DNA from: Agrocybe praecox
Taxonomy: Eukaryota > Basidiomycota > Agaricomycetes > Agaricales > Agrocybaceae
DNA: 64,000 bases
Assembly (NCBI GenBank): GCA_964017145.1
Contig: OZ024851.1
Location: 930,001 to 994,000, forward strand
Direction: 5' to 3'
Positions 22,958-35,175 of the stretch are shown in pieces. The notes beneath the pieces are model-generated. The model saw only the letters and a list, made by a program, of their open reading frames with translations. It was not told where the DNA came from and searched no databases. Position numbers and translations under genes: made by a program. Position 1 is the stretch's first letter; every line of letters starts with the position of its first letter.

Positions 22958-23872
22958 TGTTGTTGTTTATGGCGGTGGCGGCTGCTGGCTGGTGACGAAA
23001 GAACTGTAGACGGAGACGGAGACTGAGGTGTAGGTAGGACCTTCAAGCTTTCGAGCGCAGATACAAATGCAACTTTCTTTCCTATAAAAGCGGATGAAAA
23101 TACAGGTGAGTCATGATCCTAAACCTAGAAGTAAATTTCGGAAAGAAGTATAAATGGGGAGATGCTGGTCAACAAAAAAAAAACCCCCGACTGGCGAACG
23201 TGAGGCCAGAAAAAAATGATCATCATCATATGTGTAAGCCGAAAACCTCCGTAATTTACGTGTCCGTGTCCATACACAACGCCGGCATAGTATCAACGAC
23301 GCATCAATCCATTCGGCTCTTTCACATATGTAAAAGCCAACAAGAAAGAAAGAAACTAAGTAGGGAGGATGGTAACTCACCGAGTCGAGAGCGGATATAA
23401 AAAGTCAAGATGCACAAATACACTGCTGGGACCGAGCGCCGAGCAGTAATAGTAATAGTGGAAGGCGTAAGGGAGAAGAATATGCAAGCGGGCGAGAGGG
23501 TTTAAATAGCGAAGTCTAGCAACTTGTAACCTATAACGTCCTTGAGATTATGTTGTTTAACCTTGAAGCACCGGCTGATACGGAATATTGTTCGTTCTTG
23601 ACTGGTGTATCAACGTCAGGCTTTTTTCGTTGCTAATGCTGATAATGGTGATTGGATGGATATGTGTGTCAGTATTGGATCCTACGGACTGGAGTGAAGA
23701 TCCAAGCTTCAACGTTCAACTTGGTATGTAATCCCAAGGGAAAGCGCTTGGCTGTGGTGATATGGTCGGTCGACGGTCAGGGCGTGAGCTTTTTAAGTAA
23801 TAAGAGCAGATGCGGTTTTGACTGGATGAATGAATGAACGAGATTGTTGGCTTCCGGTGTGCGTGTATGTAT
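22958..23872. other. Upstream region of the CCDC6-like gene
   Basis: No coding region seen. TTTAAAT near 23500 could serve as a TATA element. The 5' UTR may contain introns. Confidence 0.35.
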
Positions 23873-24866
23873 GTAGGTCCGGGCTCTGATCAAGTGCGTG
23901 CGTATGGTATGTATGTACTTTGACTGACGTGAAAAGTCGGCGATTGGTCGTTCAGCTAGGTGTGTCATCGATGCGTACAATTCGAACAGATATCGTGATT
24001 GTAGACACGCAGATTACAGAAATCGAGACAGGATATATTGAAAGTCGTCAATCATAGAAATTGAAGGGGTGCCGAAGGATTCGTATGAAGACATAAAGTG
24101 GCATAGTATCGTCAGTAAAACCCGCTGATTTCCTTGATCGAATGATCCTCACCTCGTTCCTACACGTCCAGCCCAGAGTCATGTATAGAGTACAATGACA
24201 AAAGCCGAAGTCAATGTGGGGCACAGAGGTCCGTGGTAAGTGGAAGACGGTCCGTTCAGAAATGGATGCCAAAGTACACTTCAAGTCTTGCTGATGATCT
24301 GATGACCTAGCTCTTCTACGTGTTGTGAGCGTATAAATGCAGACTCATGGACAGGTTGCTCACAGGGTAGGTCCGGGCTCTGAGGTGCGTATGAACTTCG
24401 ACTGATGTGAAAAGTCGGCGATCGGTCGTCATCGATGCATGGAAATCGAGCGGATATCGTGAGTTTGGTCAAGTTGTACGCACGCAGGATACAGCAGGAT
24501 ATATTTAAAGTCGCCAATCATCGGAATTGAAGGGTTGCCGGAGGATTCGTATGAAGAAATATGCAAAAAAAACAACAACAAAAAGTGGCATAGTTTCGTC
24601 AATAAACCCCACAGATTCCCTTAATCAAATGATCCTCACCTCGTTCCTATGGGGCCTAAGGAACTGTACAGAGTCCAATGACAAGATGCCAAGGCCAATG
24701 TGGGGTACAGGGGACCGTGGTAAGTGGTAAGGAGTGGAAGACGGTCCGTTCGCAAGATGCGACGCAAAAATACACTCTACGAGATGATCTGAGGACCTAA
24801 TTATCCTGCACTATATTACGTTTCGTAAGCGTATAAATGCAGCTTCATGGACAGGCTGCTCACAGG
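23873..24866 (+). repeat. Tandem direct duplication, two units of ~495 bases
   Basis: Unit 1 is 23873-24366 and unit 2 is 24367-24866, abutting head to tail. Both begin GTAGGTCCGGGCTCTGA and end with GCGTATAAATGCAG, then TTCATGGACAGG/CTGCTCACAGG. Between them many blocks align in order, such as GTGAAAAGTCGGCGAT, GGATTCGTATGAAGA, AATGATCCTCACCTCGTTCC and AAGTGGAAGACGGTCCGTTC. I estimate roughly 80-85 percent identity with small indels. Neither unit has a clear open frame. There are no obvious TG..CA ends or flanking target duplications, so a plain segmental duplication is more likely than two adjacent LTRs. Confidence 0.85.
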
Positions 24867-25972
24867 TCGTTCGAAGATAGAGGAATCAACAAATCCTTTC
24901 TTCGGTAAAGAGTGGCAGAAGCGATTCGTTAGTTCGCTACATGATGAGTATTGGAGAGGCATATATACGCTGGTAAAAGTGTGGGCGTTACCTGTGGGCC
25001 TCCTCCCCAGTTGAATCCTGATGGCCTTTCGTATCGACTTATCAAAACGAAACTCTGTGGAGCTCACGTCCTTTGAAACCAGGGACCTCAGCAGGAGGAA
25101 ATTGGGAGCCTTGGAAGCAGGTTGGAAATGGTTGATGAAACCCTCGAAGTTGTCGTCCTTTTCGAAATCGACCAGAGTATGCCGTTGAACCCGACGATGA
25201 TGGAGGTTGTGGAATGCACACGTCGAGCGACAAGCGGGTTTGCCAACATGTGCTCGGACGTCGCGCACTGACAATAAGCGCGCTGCCATAAATGGAAACT
25301 CTGGACCAAATGAGAAATACTCTCAGAAGTCATATAACTTGAAAAACATGTACACACCTGGATCGAAATGCGAAGAAACTAGAGAAGATAAAGATAAAAA
25401 CTGTCTTCAATCCTGGGGATCTTCGTTGTTCTTCCTGATATTGGACTACAAGGTGAAAGAGAAAACAATCTCAATCTTCAAGTTCGCGAGCAAGAAACAT
25501 GAATCGCAAAATACTTGGTGAAAAAAGGTATATACGCATTCTACGCATAATCATAAACACATTCACGGGTATCTATCTATCTACAAAGCATCATGTATCT
25601 ACAAAAGAAGCACACTCTAAACTGTCTATTAAATTACATGAGTATATATCGTATATATCAGAGCAGGGACTGTAAAAAAACAGTGCTCTCGTAAAGAGGA
25701 TAGTCTCTGGCAGGCTGTTGAATACAAAAACACGCCCGCATCCACACTGAACATCTCTTCCTCCCAAAAATAACGGCCGAGGAACCTCCCAGGGCCCACA
25801 CACCCACATCCACATATGGAAGGGAGAGAAAAAGACAACCGGAAAATCATGCCAGTTGCCAGTTGCCAGCTGCCAATGCGCCGATTAACGACTAACGATC
25901 ACAGAGACTCTAAGCGCAGATCACAACCCCACCTTGGCCGAAGGCCCAAAAGAGAGGAAGAGATCCGGGGGT
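24867..25972. other. Spacer, no firm gene
   Basis: A 157-codon minus-strand frame (25289-24816) lies here but lacks family motifs and splice support and runs into repeat unit 2. The right part is probably 3' UTR of the F-box gene. Confidence 0.35.
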
Positions 25973-27512
25973 TCACAGCCCTTCCCCATCCTCATCCCTC
26001 TCCAAGATCGGCAAAAACACAACCTTGAGCTTATCACCGCCAGAGCCAAATCGGCTCCACGCGCTCTCCTTTTTTAATGATTCTTCCATGACCTCTACTT
26101 GCTTTCCCGTGATCCCCGTGGACCGCACCCTAAGGAACACTTCGACGCCATGCCTGGCATCATCACCCGGCGACGACGTCCCTCGGAACGGCTCCAATGC
26201 CTGCTCGATGATCTCTGGCAGCGAGCACCAGTCGAATGACTGTAGGACGGCGTAGTCTGGTATACCGTAGAACGAATACGTCCCTTTCGCGTCGATGGTC
26301 AATGTGATGGTGAGTTTCTCGATAGAAAGTCGTCGGGTACGTGTAGGCGAAGCCCTGGAATTTGAGAGCAGAGTATTGAAGAAGGAGCTGAAAAAGGTCT
26401 CCAGGACGCGTGACACGCTCGAATGGCTCATGAGCAAGCCATCGATGTGTAAATAGCGAATTTGGTCCAGAGAGCCAAATTCGAAACATGATAGAGCATC
26501 TACCACTACAAAATAATATACATGATAAGCAAGACGGGCCAATCATCGGAAACCTGATAAAAGAAAACGCACTTTCGTCTGTTGGCGTTATCAAAGCCGG
26601 TAGCCCAACCCACAACCTTTCAACGCACGACCCTGCCCGCTTGAAATACTGCACAAGTAAATTCTTCATGGGTCTCTCGCAATCGAAATTCATCCTCAGC
26701 GCATGCACGGGTGGTATTGTGCACTGTGCCAATAACCAACGTAGGATTGCCGTGCCGGCAACGGTGCTCGCACCGAGCTGAATACTTTCGTCCGGGTGAT
26801 TTTCGACTGGGATCGGAATACGGGATGATTGCCTGAGATCCAGGAGAGGTAATCGAAAGATATCATTGGCACGAGCATCACCAGACTGGGCATGTGCACC
26901 ATCCGAGTCGATTTGTTGCTGGAAAGAACCCAAACCATCTGCAAAATTCGTCGTCGTCGTCACCTCTACTCTCGAGATCGACAACTGCTCCAATGCCTTC
27001 AACGACGAGACATAATCGAAGAACCTCGGCGAACTCTCAAACGTCACCTTATGCACTTCCAGCCTCTTTACGGCCTTCATGGCAAACAACAAATCCCACA
27101 CCGTCTCAGGGACGTCCTTCTCCGCCATGGTCATACCCGTCAAACAAACAATCTCCACATTCTTCAACTGCGCACACAGCTTCTCGAACGACTCTGGGAT
27201 ATAAGGCTCAGTCTTCGCACCGCCCCTCCTTCGCGCTGCCAGCCTCATCTGACAACGGATCGATAGCGAAGACATAGACCCTGTGATAATGATCTTCGAA
27301 ATTGCCCCAGGTACACTGCTCCATGATGGACCATCCAGCAATTCTAGAAATCCACAAAGCCTATTCGCCACGAGCGTCACCTCGGAAAATAGGTGGTACC
27401 TGCAGACCGGGACCAGGTTTCTCGCTGCAAGGCTGCATGATAGAAGTGCCCGACGGTCATCATATAGGTAGTCGATGATTTGTTCGAGAGTTTCTTGTGG
27501 AAGAATCGACAT
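25973..27512 (-). CDS. F-box protein (substrate adaptor of SCF-type ubiquitin ligase)
   Basis: Two exons: 27512-26573 and 26505-25973, 490 residues. The ATG at 27512 is chosen because the frame's apparent upstream start is a GTG. The N-terminus SILPQETLEQIIDYLYDDRRALLSCSLAARNLVP matches the F-box helix set (LPxExLxxIIDxL...L..CSL..R.), which binds Skp1. The remaining ~430 residues show L/V-rich alternating segments like the loosely conserved LRR-type region of the large agaricomycete F-box families. Substrate unknown. The splice GTGCGT..TTGTAG removes an in-frame readthrough and restores FEFGSLDQIRYLHIDG. Confidence 0.85.
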
Positions 27513-28326
27513 GTTCACAATCTAAGATAAATAGAAACACCGATTAGCTTGTTTGCTTTTTTCTGTCTGTCGTGCATAAGATCACTACTTGAGCAAATGA
27601 AGGCATATGATTCCAATATACCCAGAGGAGTGGAAGAGAAACTGAAACTTGACGTACATTTGGCAGTAAATAGTGATAATATCTTCGAAGTGGGATTCGA
27701 AAAGTGCTCTTGACCACCCCTTGGTTCCTCTCGCTCCGTTTATAAAGCATGAGTTTCGCTTGTTCAGTGTGCAGCAAACGGAGTACGCAACGACAAAATG
27801 CAAGCGAAGGCGCCCCTGAAGGTACGATTAGTGCAACCGGTACGATAAAATAATATCAAAAACATACCCAGACGTAATTTGAAGCTCAAAATTTTTCCAT
27901 GGACGTCAAGAGCATCAAGGTTGGGTGGGTTACTTGCTGCACATTCCATGAGCTGACATGTCCGACGCAGTTTTATGTGGGTAGTCTGCTGCAGCTGTAA
28001 GCCTTCGAAGATTCGCAGTCCAGACTGTTACTTCGCAATGATCAGGTATGATTTTAGTTAGCAACCTTCAGGTAATGAAAAATTGATATGAAGGCCAATA
28101 GAACAGTGGATTCGCTTTCTAAGAACAAAGAAAATGGAAAGAATGGTATGGTTGGTACCGAGGTGCATTGCGAAAGAATACGTACGCCCACAAAGTAGGT
28201 AACATTGTCGAGTTAGTGGTTGATCAGATATCAGTGACCGCTGTCACTGTAACCTTCCCCATCAGCAAATAAGCGACGGTGCATAATGCACACGACGATT
28301 GTCGGGACTCAAAGCATGCAAAAAAT
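27513..28326. other. Upstream region of the F-box gene
   Basis: Nothing supportable apart from probable promoter and 5' UTR sequence. Confidence 0.35.
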
Positions 28327-28428
28327 GGTTCAATCCAGGATCGAACTGGAGACCTTCTGTGCACTGAAGACAAGCTTCAGAAAATCTCAATGTGAGACAG
28401 AAATCATAACCACTAGACCATTGAACCG
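28327..28428 (-). tRNA. tRNA-Val(CAC) with a 29-base intron, copy 2
   Basis: The reverse complement folds exactly like the copy at 8566-8667: acceptor GGTTCAA/TTGAACC, anticodon CAC in loop CTCACA..C, and T-arm TCCAGTTCGATCCTGGA. All mature positions are identical between the copies. The introns differ at three bases. A plus-strand A-run below 28327 is the minus-strand T terminator. Confidence 0.95.
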
Positions 28429-31400
28429 ATGAAGAACCCTGAGAAATATTAACCCTTGAGTGTGGGCACACAGTTCGGGCCAGGGTCGGGCTTTCTCTGG
28501 GGGTACAATTGCTAACATCGCTTATTTCCTTTTAAATAAACGCCATGAAGATTGAAGAGCCGCGAACGTTTAAATACTTACGGAGTAGGTCGGTAGGTCC
28601 CAGTTAAATGCTTAATAGGCTTTTCGAAATTTGCTTTTCCTACGTGAGTAAAGTGCATAAGAGAGAATCAGAGAGATCAACTTCAATAAATGGGAGCCGT
28701 GTATCCTGTTCCAGATTTCTACCCAAGATTTCGAATCAACCGCACTCCTTGCCATAACGGACACTTACGAGCGGCGTTACAGTGCTCGGTGGAGTTCTCG
28801 TGGATAGCTTCACTGACTGCCCAAGCAAGACTATGTTTATCGATGGCATTTCTATTAGAGAGGCTCGGAGTCGGCCTTGAAGGTGAAGGATAAATAAAGA
28901 ACGTATGTACATGTTTCGAATACATAAACGCTATGCGCTAATTCCTTAACCATACCTGAGGAATCAGTTATTACATAGTCGTTTGTTCTGTGGAGAACCA
29001 ACTTCGTACCATCAGGCTCGAGAAAGGATTCCCACATCCCCCCATTGGGGTGATCTTCATCTGCCTTAAACGTCAACGCGCCCAGATATCTCCATTTTTT
29101 TTGTCACGGGTACTTGAAGCAGCGGATAATCATATACTTTAGTACCCGAGTATTTATAGCGAAAAACCGTTCAAGGCTCTCAGCGTCCGTAGAATAGAAA
29201 ATGGCACTGTAAAACCTGCCGATAAGATGTTTAATAAGGTTGAAGATTCTCCAGAGACAGCGAGAGATAAGGGACGACAAGAGTCAGGCCGTCCATAGAA
29301 CCGCACTCGTCCAAAGAAGCAGGTGAGATACACAATCAACGTGCAATAGAAGTGCTGTTGCATGACTTCCTCAGGGCGTTGCATCTAGATTCAACGAGAC
29401 AAGAGGATATCACCTGAGACCTGACGACCTCGCCTTCTATACTCGCGTTTCCGGATCCATATTACTTCCAAACTGAGAATGTGTATTTCTCGGGCATTTT
29501 CTCTGATCTTTTCGAACATTCTCAAATACATGGGGAAGAGAGTCGAATGTATCACTGGTACTTTACCGAGAACTGGCAAAAAGGCGATCGGATCACTTTC
29601 CAGACTAAAAGCTATATGTATAGATTGCCAAAATTAAAAGAAGATGACTGGCGTGTAAATCGAACACTAACCTGATTTGCCATTTGGTGTGCACAATGGT
29701 CACCTACATTCAGAATAGCGTCCGAGGTCGAAAGTAGAACCGAATAAGACCCCGCTTCGCTCGCTCCCAGGTGAACACCCTCCTCCGATGGACTTCTCTT
29801 GATATCACGAAGTAGAACGCCATGGAGTGGAGCCCAAAATCCGATACGTATCTCTGGCTCAGAGTAAGGCCTATGGAAAAATGGCCGGTCAATATGAATT
29901 CATTTTTTTAGAACGACCTGCGCCCTGAGAAAGGCACAAAGCAGTGTCGAAGACCCGAACGATTTGACATCGTACCATTCTGGAACCTAAAGAGCTATTC
30001 CGAGAGGGGCGCAGTCTAAGTATAATCCACGAGTCCATATAGTGAATCCATAATTGTCCTCGTCACGGGTCTACCGAAGCCATCAGAAAGACAAAGTATT
30101 CATAGATACACTGTAATCGTTCAGAATAAGCACATCATCAGCAGTGTATTGTTAGCAAGTAAGCATATGTATGTGGCGCAGAGGTGCTCTAGCTTCCCTT
30201 CCATCGTGACTATCGCAGTTAACAGTCGTAATGTGAATGTCATTTGTCGGGAGCGCGATATATCAGGACTGAAACCCACATTCGAACCTGCGATTAAATG
30301 GATGGGAACCACTGGTAAGACTGAACCGGTTTATTCGCCCAGAAACCCAGAACAGGCTAGTGCACAAGAAACAAAGTCGGTGGTTGCTCGGTGTGAGACG
30401 GCATGCCAGTAATAAGAGTTCCGGGATGAGACGACTCCCAAGGAATAGAAAAAAAGGCGGTGGTAGGTGCTAGAAGCATGCCCACGGCAAACCAAGTCGC
30501 CTATGTACGCCTTCACTCAAGCGTGCTTTCCTATTTCCCGAAGTCTGTCAGGAGAAAGGAAGTCGGCGTATGGCGACAAAAAGTTAAAAAGGATCTTTCA
30601 ATGAAAAATCCCACAGGCATGTGTATTCCGTTTACACCGCCAACACGTTCCACAGGGGCACACGATGATCACGCATGCTAGCCCTGCCTATCAAGCAATT
30701 ATCACGTATGACCTTTTTTCTCGAAAGAAAATCCAGCGCACTGTATTCAATGAGGATGAACCGAGCGTGTACGGCGGTTTCGACTCAACGGCGGGCGACT
30801 GAGAAATCGCCGACAATTCAGGCCGTTTCGATCATCGAATTGAGCCGACTATTCGTGCGAAAGCAAGGTTCTGATAGCTTGGCTCTTTTTGTGGACTTGC
30901 AACCAGACTCCGATGGGCACTGGAGTTTGAAAGTGTGTGTATAATAAGAAAATCCGACCCAACTGGATAGTTTTACACGTCGTGAAGCACTTAGGCTCAA
31001 ACCGTAGGCATGATGCCACCCTCCTTTGATGCGGATAGAAAGGACAACGAGAATTGAGAAACAAGGTAGTGAGCAAGCTGCAAAATCCACGAGTGCTTGT
31101 TCAGCGTTCGCCCAATGCAAATCATTCTATCGGAGATGGAACATTTCCATCATCGCTTCCTTGAGTCCCCACAAATGTATCCGTAAAGTTCTTCTCTCAA
31201 AATAAATCCATCCTAACGATTGTCGTCTACTATACATTGACCAAATAGAAGTTGTACACTTTCAAGCTGCACGAAGACCTTTTCGGCCCGAAAGAGTAGC
31301 CGGGCCATATTTAAGCGCCGATCCCAACGCCGCCAGGATGCCGTATTTATAGCTACTATGGACGGATCAAACAGTGGGGAAAGGGAAGGAAGAGAGGAAA

Positions 31401-32359
31401 TAGTATTCTTCATACAGCACATACATACAGACCTACATACATACATAGACATAGTACAAAAATTTCTCTTAAAACCAAACAGAAACTCCAACAAGAGGGC
31501 TAGCCCGGCCTAGCAGAAAAAAGAAGATGAGGGATTGGTGTTACAAGGAACGTGCATGTCATGGTTCAGAGGGTTTACCTACTATAACCGTAACACCAAA
31601 CACGAGTGCCCTCCGTTTTTATATGTACAAGTAATACACAAGAGTCCTGAAATCTTTAAGATTCAATTCAACACGCAACAGCGAGTGATAGTGATAGTGA
31701 TAACATTGACCCTTGAAAAAATGGGTAGTTTGGTGTGGCAGGCAGTGTAGAGATAGATAGATATAAAGCAACATAATGCAGTATCAAAGCATAGAGAGTG
31801 AGAGAGAGGAGATAGTAAGTAAGAATAAGAGCGAGCGAGCGAGGATGCCGATGATGATGTTGTCAATGAAGACGAGGAAAATGGGAATGATGATGGATAG
31901 CTCGATGATGCAGGTTGGCGTAAACGTAGAAAGATCCTGGGGATAATAAAAAAAGGTCACGCCAGTTGTACGCAACCGTGGCGGCCACAAAGACAAGTGT
32001 TTGAAGTGGAGAGAGATTTACAGGAATCTACACTTCGTTTCAAAAAAAGCAAGAAAAAAAGGGGGTTGGAAAGGGAAAGAAAAAGCTCCTGAGGTTCGTA
32101 AAAAATCGTCGTCGTCGTCGTCATTCATAGTCGGGTTGTGTCGATGTGGATTGTATCATCGTGTGTGGTATGGTGTGTGTATCGTCGGAATGGAGGAGGG
32201 ACTCGGAGGAAGGAAGATTTTGGGCCATTGTCAATAAAAAAAAGCCCCTTTGTCGTTTTACGAAATCACAGCGACTCGCGCTCGATATTATCTGGCAAAT
32301 TGCAGGTGGGAAAGAAAATCGCCGCCGGATGAAGATGAGGAGACAACAGTGACCCATCA
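28429..32359. other. Gene desert of ~3.9 kb
   Basis: I find no splice-supported gene, tRNA or clear repeat. One peptide-like fragment (minus strand, about 29076-28960) ends at a GTATGG donor, noted separately. The part nearest 32300 may be 3' UTR of the G-alpha gene. Frames here are short, out of phase with each other and lack family motifs. Confidence 0.5.
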
Positions 32360-35175
32360 TCATAGCAGCTTCGACTGCTTCAAATGCTGTCGAATAACCA
32401 TATCGCGTACTGCACGAAAAAATAAGCAAACGTACAAAACGCACAAACACCACGAAGTATAAACGCACCACTAGCAATAATACCCGACGTCGTAGCGGTA
32501 TCAGTAACGCTCGTGCAGAACGAATAGAACTTTCTTGGATTCGGAGAATATTCTCGATGGATAGCGTTGAATTTTCCACGGAGGTCTATTTTAAGGGATG
32601 AGTCAACATCGCGGAGAAATAAAGAGGGAGAGCGACAACAAAAAAAGGAAGAGCATTATTGCCTCCATAAAAAAAACGAACTCGGACTCGGGCTCAGACA
32701 CCCACATTTGCTAACACTATCCAAGTCATTCGGTCGATCGCCATAACTCCGGACATATTTCGCCAACCTGCAAGAGAATTAGAATTATTCGTCAGCAACG
32801 CGTTATTGAGATTGCGATGAGAGGGATGGTCATAGCACAGTCGCAAAAAGGGCTGAGAAAGATGGTCGTGCAGGGGCGAATGGACATGCAACCAAGCACG
32901 CACGCACGCACGGCGAAATGCGCAACCAAAAATAAATAAAAATAGGCATTGGTATTGCCTATCTTCTCTTCAAGAAAGACTCTGAGTCCGAGTCATTTTG
33001 ATGATGATAAGCATACGTATGTGCATGCGCTCAACTCAACTCGACTCGGTTCAATGCATCAAAACTGCAATCAACCAGCACGATGATGCAAGATCCCATC
33101 CATGCCGCCCAGAAGAGGAAAAAAATATTCTTTCAATCTGCAAAGGAGAAAAGGAAAGGGCTCCAAGGGGAGGGGCAAAGGGAGAGAAAGAGAGGGAAGG
33201 GGAAATTCCTAACGTACCTAGTTCCACTGTTCAGCTTCTTTTCCAAGATATCGCACTTGTTCAGGAACAACACCAAATCCACATTGGCCAGCAGCTTGGA
33301 GGAGCAAACCGCTTTCCACAGAAGAACGGAATCTTCCTGTTATAACATATAAATTATATAAATTTCAGAGTTGGAGAGTTGAAGATGGTTTCGCTTACCA
33401 GACGATTCATGCTTTTATCCTCCGTAAGCACCTGATCAAATCCCGATATTGGTGCCAGGAAGATGATAGCATCCACTATTTATCAGGAAAGCAAGGTTAA
33501 ATATATATGTAAACGTATGGGCCAGCATTGTACAAACATAGACGGCTTACCATCATCAAAGAAGGGCGCCCATGTCGCTACAAGGTGATGGCGACGTCAG
33601 TGTTCCGGATGATAGATGGTATATTATATTTATATAACGCACGTCTTTGGCTGCGACTCCCGCCTACGTCAACGATCCTCCATTCTGTTCCACTATCCCG
33701 TCCGGCGCTGACCTCCATCTCAAATTTATATTCACACACTCCTACAGTCTTTAGTCGAGCTTTTAGGACGTCGTCGTCTGTCGGCATGTATTTTAATGAT
33801 GTTATGCGCTCGAGATCGTCGAGGAAGCTTTGTTCGAGAAAACAAAAGTTGATATCAGTGATTGACAAGGGAGAGTCGCGCGCGAATAGCTCACAATCCA
33901 CTATCTTCTTCTAACCGAATCTTTCTCCGTCTGAGTATATCCCTGATACCTTCGTCGTTCCATAGTTGAATCATCTCTCTCCGACATGAGTGTAGCACGC
34001 TCTGAGGTTCGTCCGGAGTTTCCAGTCCCGTATTGCCAGCACTCATTGGCCTTTGACCATTGGCGATCTGGGACATGTCTTCAAACATGCTGTCCGGATA
34101 ATTGACTCGTGCTCGCGATAGGCCACCTCTCCAGCCAGGACCTGGACGAACAAAAATCTCCTGGTTCCTATATGACCGACTTCGGTGGTGGGCATAAGCG
34201 CGCCCATTGCCATTCGTGTAAGAGCCGTTTGTCAACGAATGATCGTTGTAATGGCTAGGCCCTGCAAGATGAGTTGCCTCGTCCTCATTGGGAGGAACAA
34301 GCTTCGCAATGAGTAAAGCTTCTATATGCCTCAGTGGCAGAAGTCGGTTTTTGAGAGCTTCCAAAGAACCTCCTGCAAGAGTGGTGGTTGAAGAACCTGA
34401 AGGATTGGATCTGGGGCTGCCATTGAAGTTGTGATTTTGGAAAGAATTTGTGGCGAATTCTGTATCTGAGTCTGCGTCGTCGTAATCTAGGTCATTGTCA
34501 TAGCTTTGATCTTGATGTGTTGAATGCTGGGGATACTGAGGTGGAGAACCATGGGAAAACTGCATGTCGAGACCGTTACCGTTGTGGCGGTTATGATGGA
34601 CATTATTCGTAATATCAAACGCATGTGAATGGGGCGGAAGAGGGGGGGATTGATTTGGTGGAAGAGGTGGTGGTCTAGTACGAGAAATACTTCGAGCTCT
34701 TGATCTAGGTGATGAATATGGTGAATTGGGTATTGGACCTGACAGAGCCTCCAATATTGTTCGTATTGACTGTACGATATTGAGCTGGATGACAGCGCGC
34801 CACAATATACGCTCTTCACGGAAGGCTGTGGGTGTATATAGCCTCTGGAACTCTGGAAGCTCTTTAAGAACGCGAAAGAGAACAAAAGTTATGAGAAACT
34901 CACGTCTGAGCGTCGTTGATTTTCCTGTGAGAGGATGAGATATGTTCTGGAGAACACAGAAAAGACTGACCAGATTCGCTTTGACCCAGGAGGAGTAGCC
35001 TGACTATTCGCTTCTTCCTTCTGGCCTGGCGCTCTGCTTTGATAGTAGCGTCGATTTCCATGCTAACGCGTTTTGCCTCTGCCTCTCTTTCCAGTCTGAT
35101 TTCGCGTTGTTCTGGGGTTTCGTCTGGGGGAGGTCTGAGGACTTCATCGAGAGGGTCGTCTGAAGATACGGGCAT
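32360..35175 (-). CDS. Atypical heterotrimeric G-protein alpha subunit
   Basis: Nine exons: 35175-34971, 34924-34904, 34852-33895, 33827-33643, 33475-33399, 33336-33218, 32767-32706, 32585-32469, 32409-32360; every phase agrees, 597 residues. It would act as a GTP-switched relay below seven-helix receptors. The P-loop is GQSESGKST (64-72), switch I has R419 and T422 (KARLKTVG), NKCD is at 517-520, and the TCAT-equivalent is CTSVTD (566-571). Three oddities stand out. The protein starts MPVSSDD, with no MGxxxS myristoylation site. The helical domain carries a ~240-residue low-complexity insertion (~110-350). Switch II reads DVGGSRSQR, so the catalytic Gln is Ser452. A usual G-alpha is ~355 residues. 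Such diverged subunits occur beside canonical ones in basidiomycetes. Confidence 0.93.

Noticed and set aside
23873..24866. Pair of LTRs of a retrotransposon
   Set aside because: The units abut with no internal region, lack TG..CA ends, and no primer-binding site or target duplication is visible; a tandem duplication explains it better.
24816..25289. 157-codon minus-strand open frame
   Set aside because: No recognisable domain, no splice signals, and its end runs into tandem repeat unit 2. It could be a relic but is not supportable as a gene.
28262..28471. 69-codon minus-strand frame
   Set aside because: It is the translation of the tRNA-Val(CAC) gene itself.
32998..33352. Plus-strand frames of 89-115 codons
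   Set aside because: They overlap the G-alpha exon at 33218-33336 on the opposite strand and the purine-rich intron beside it.
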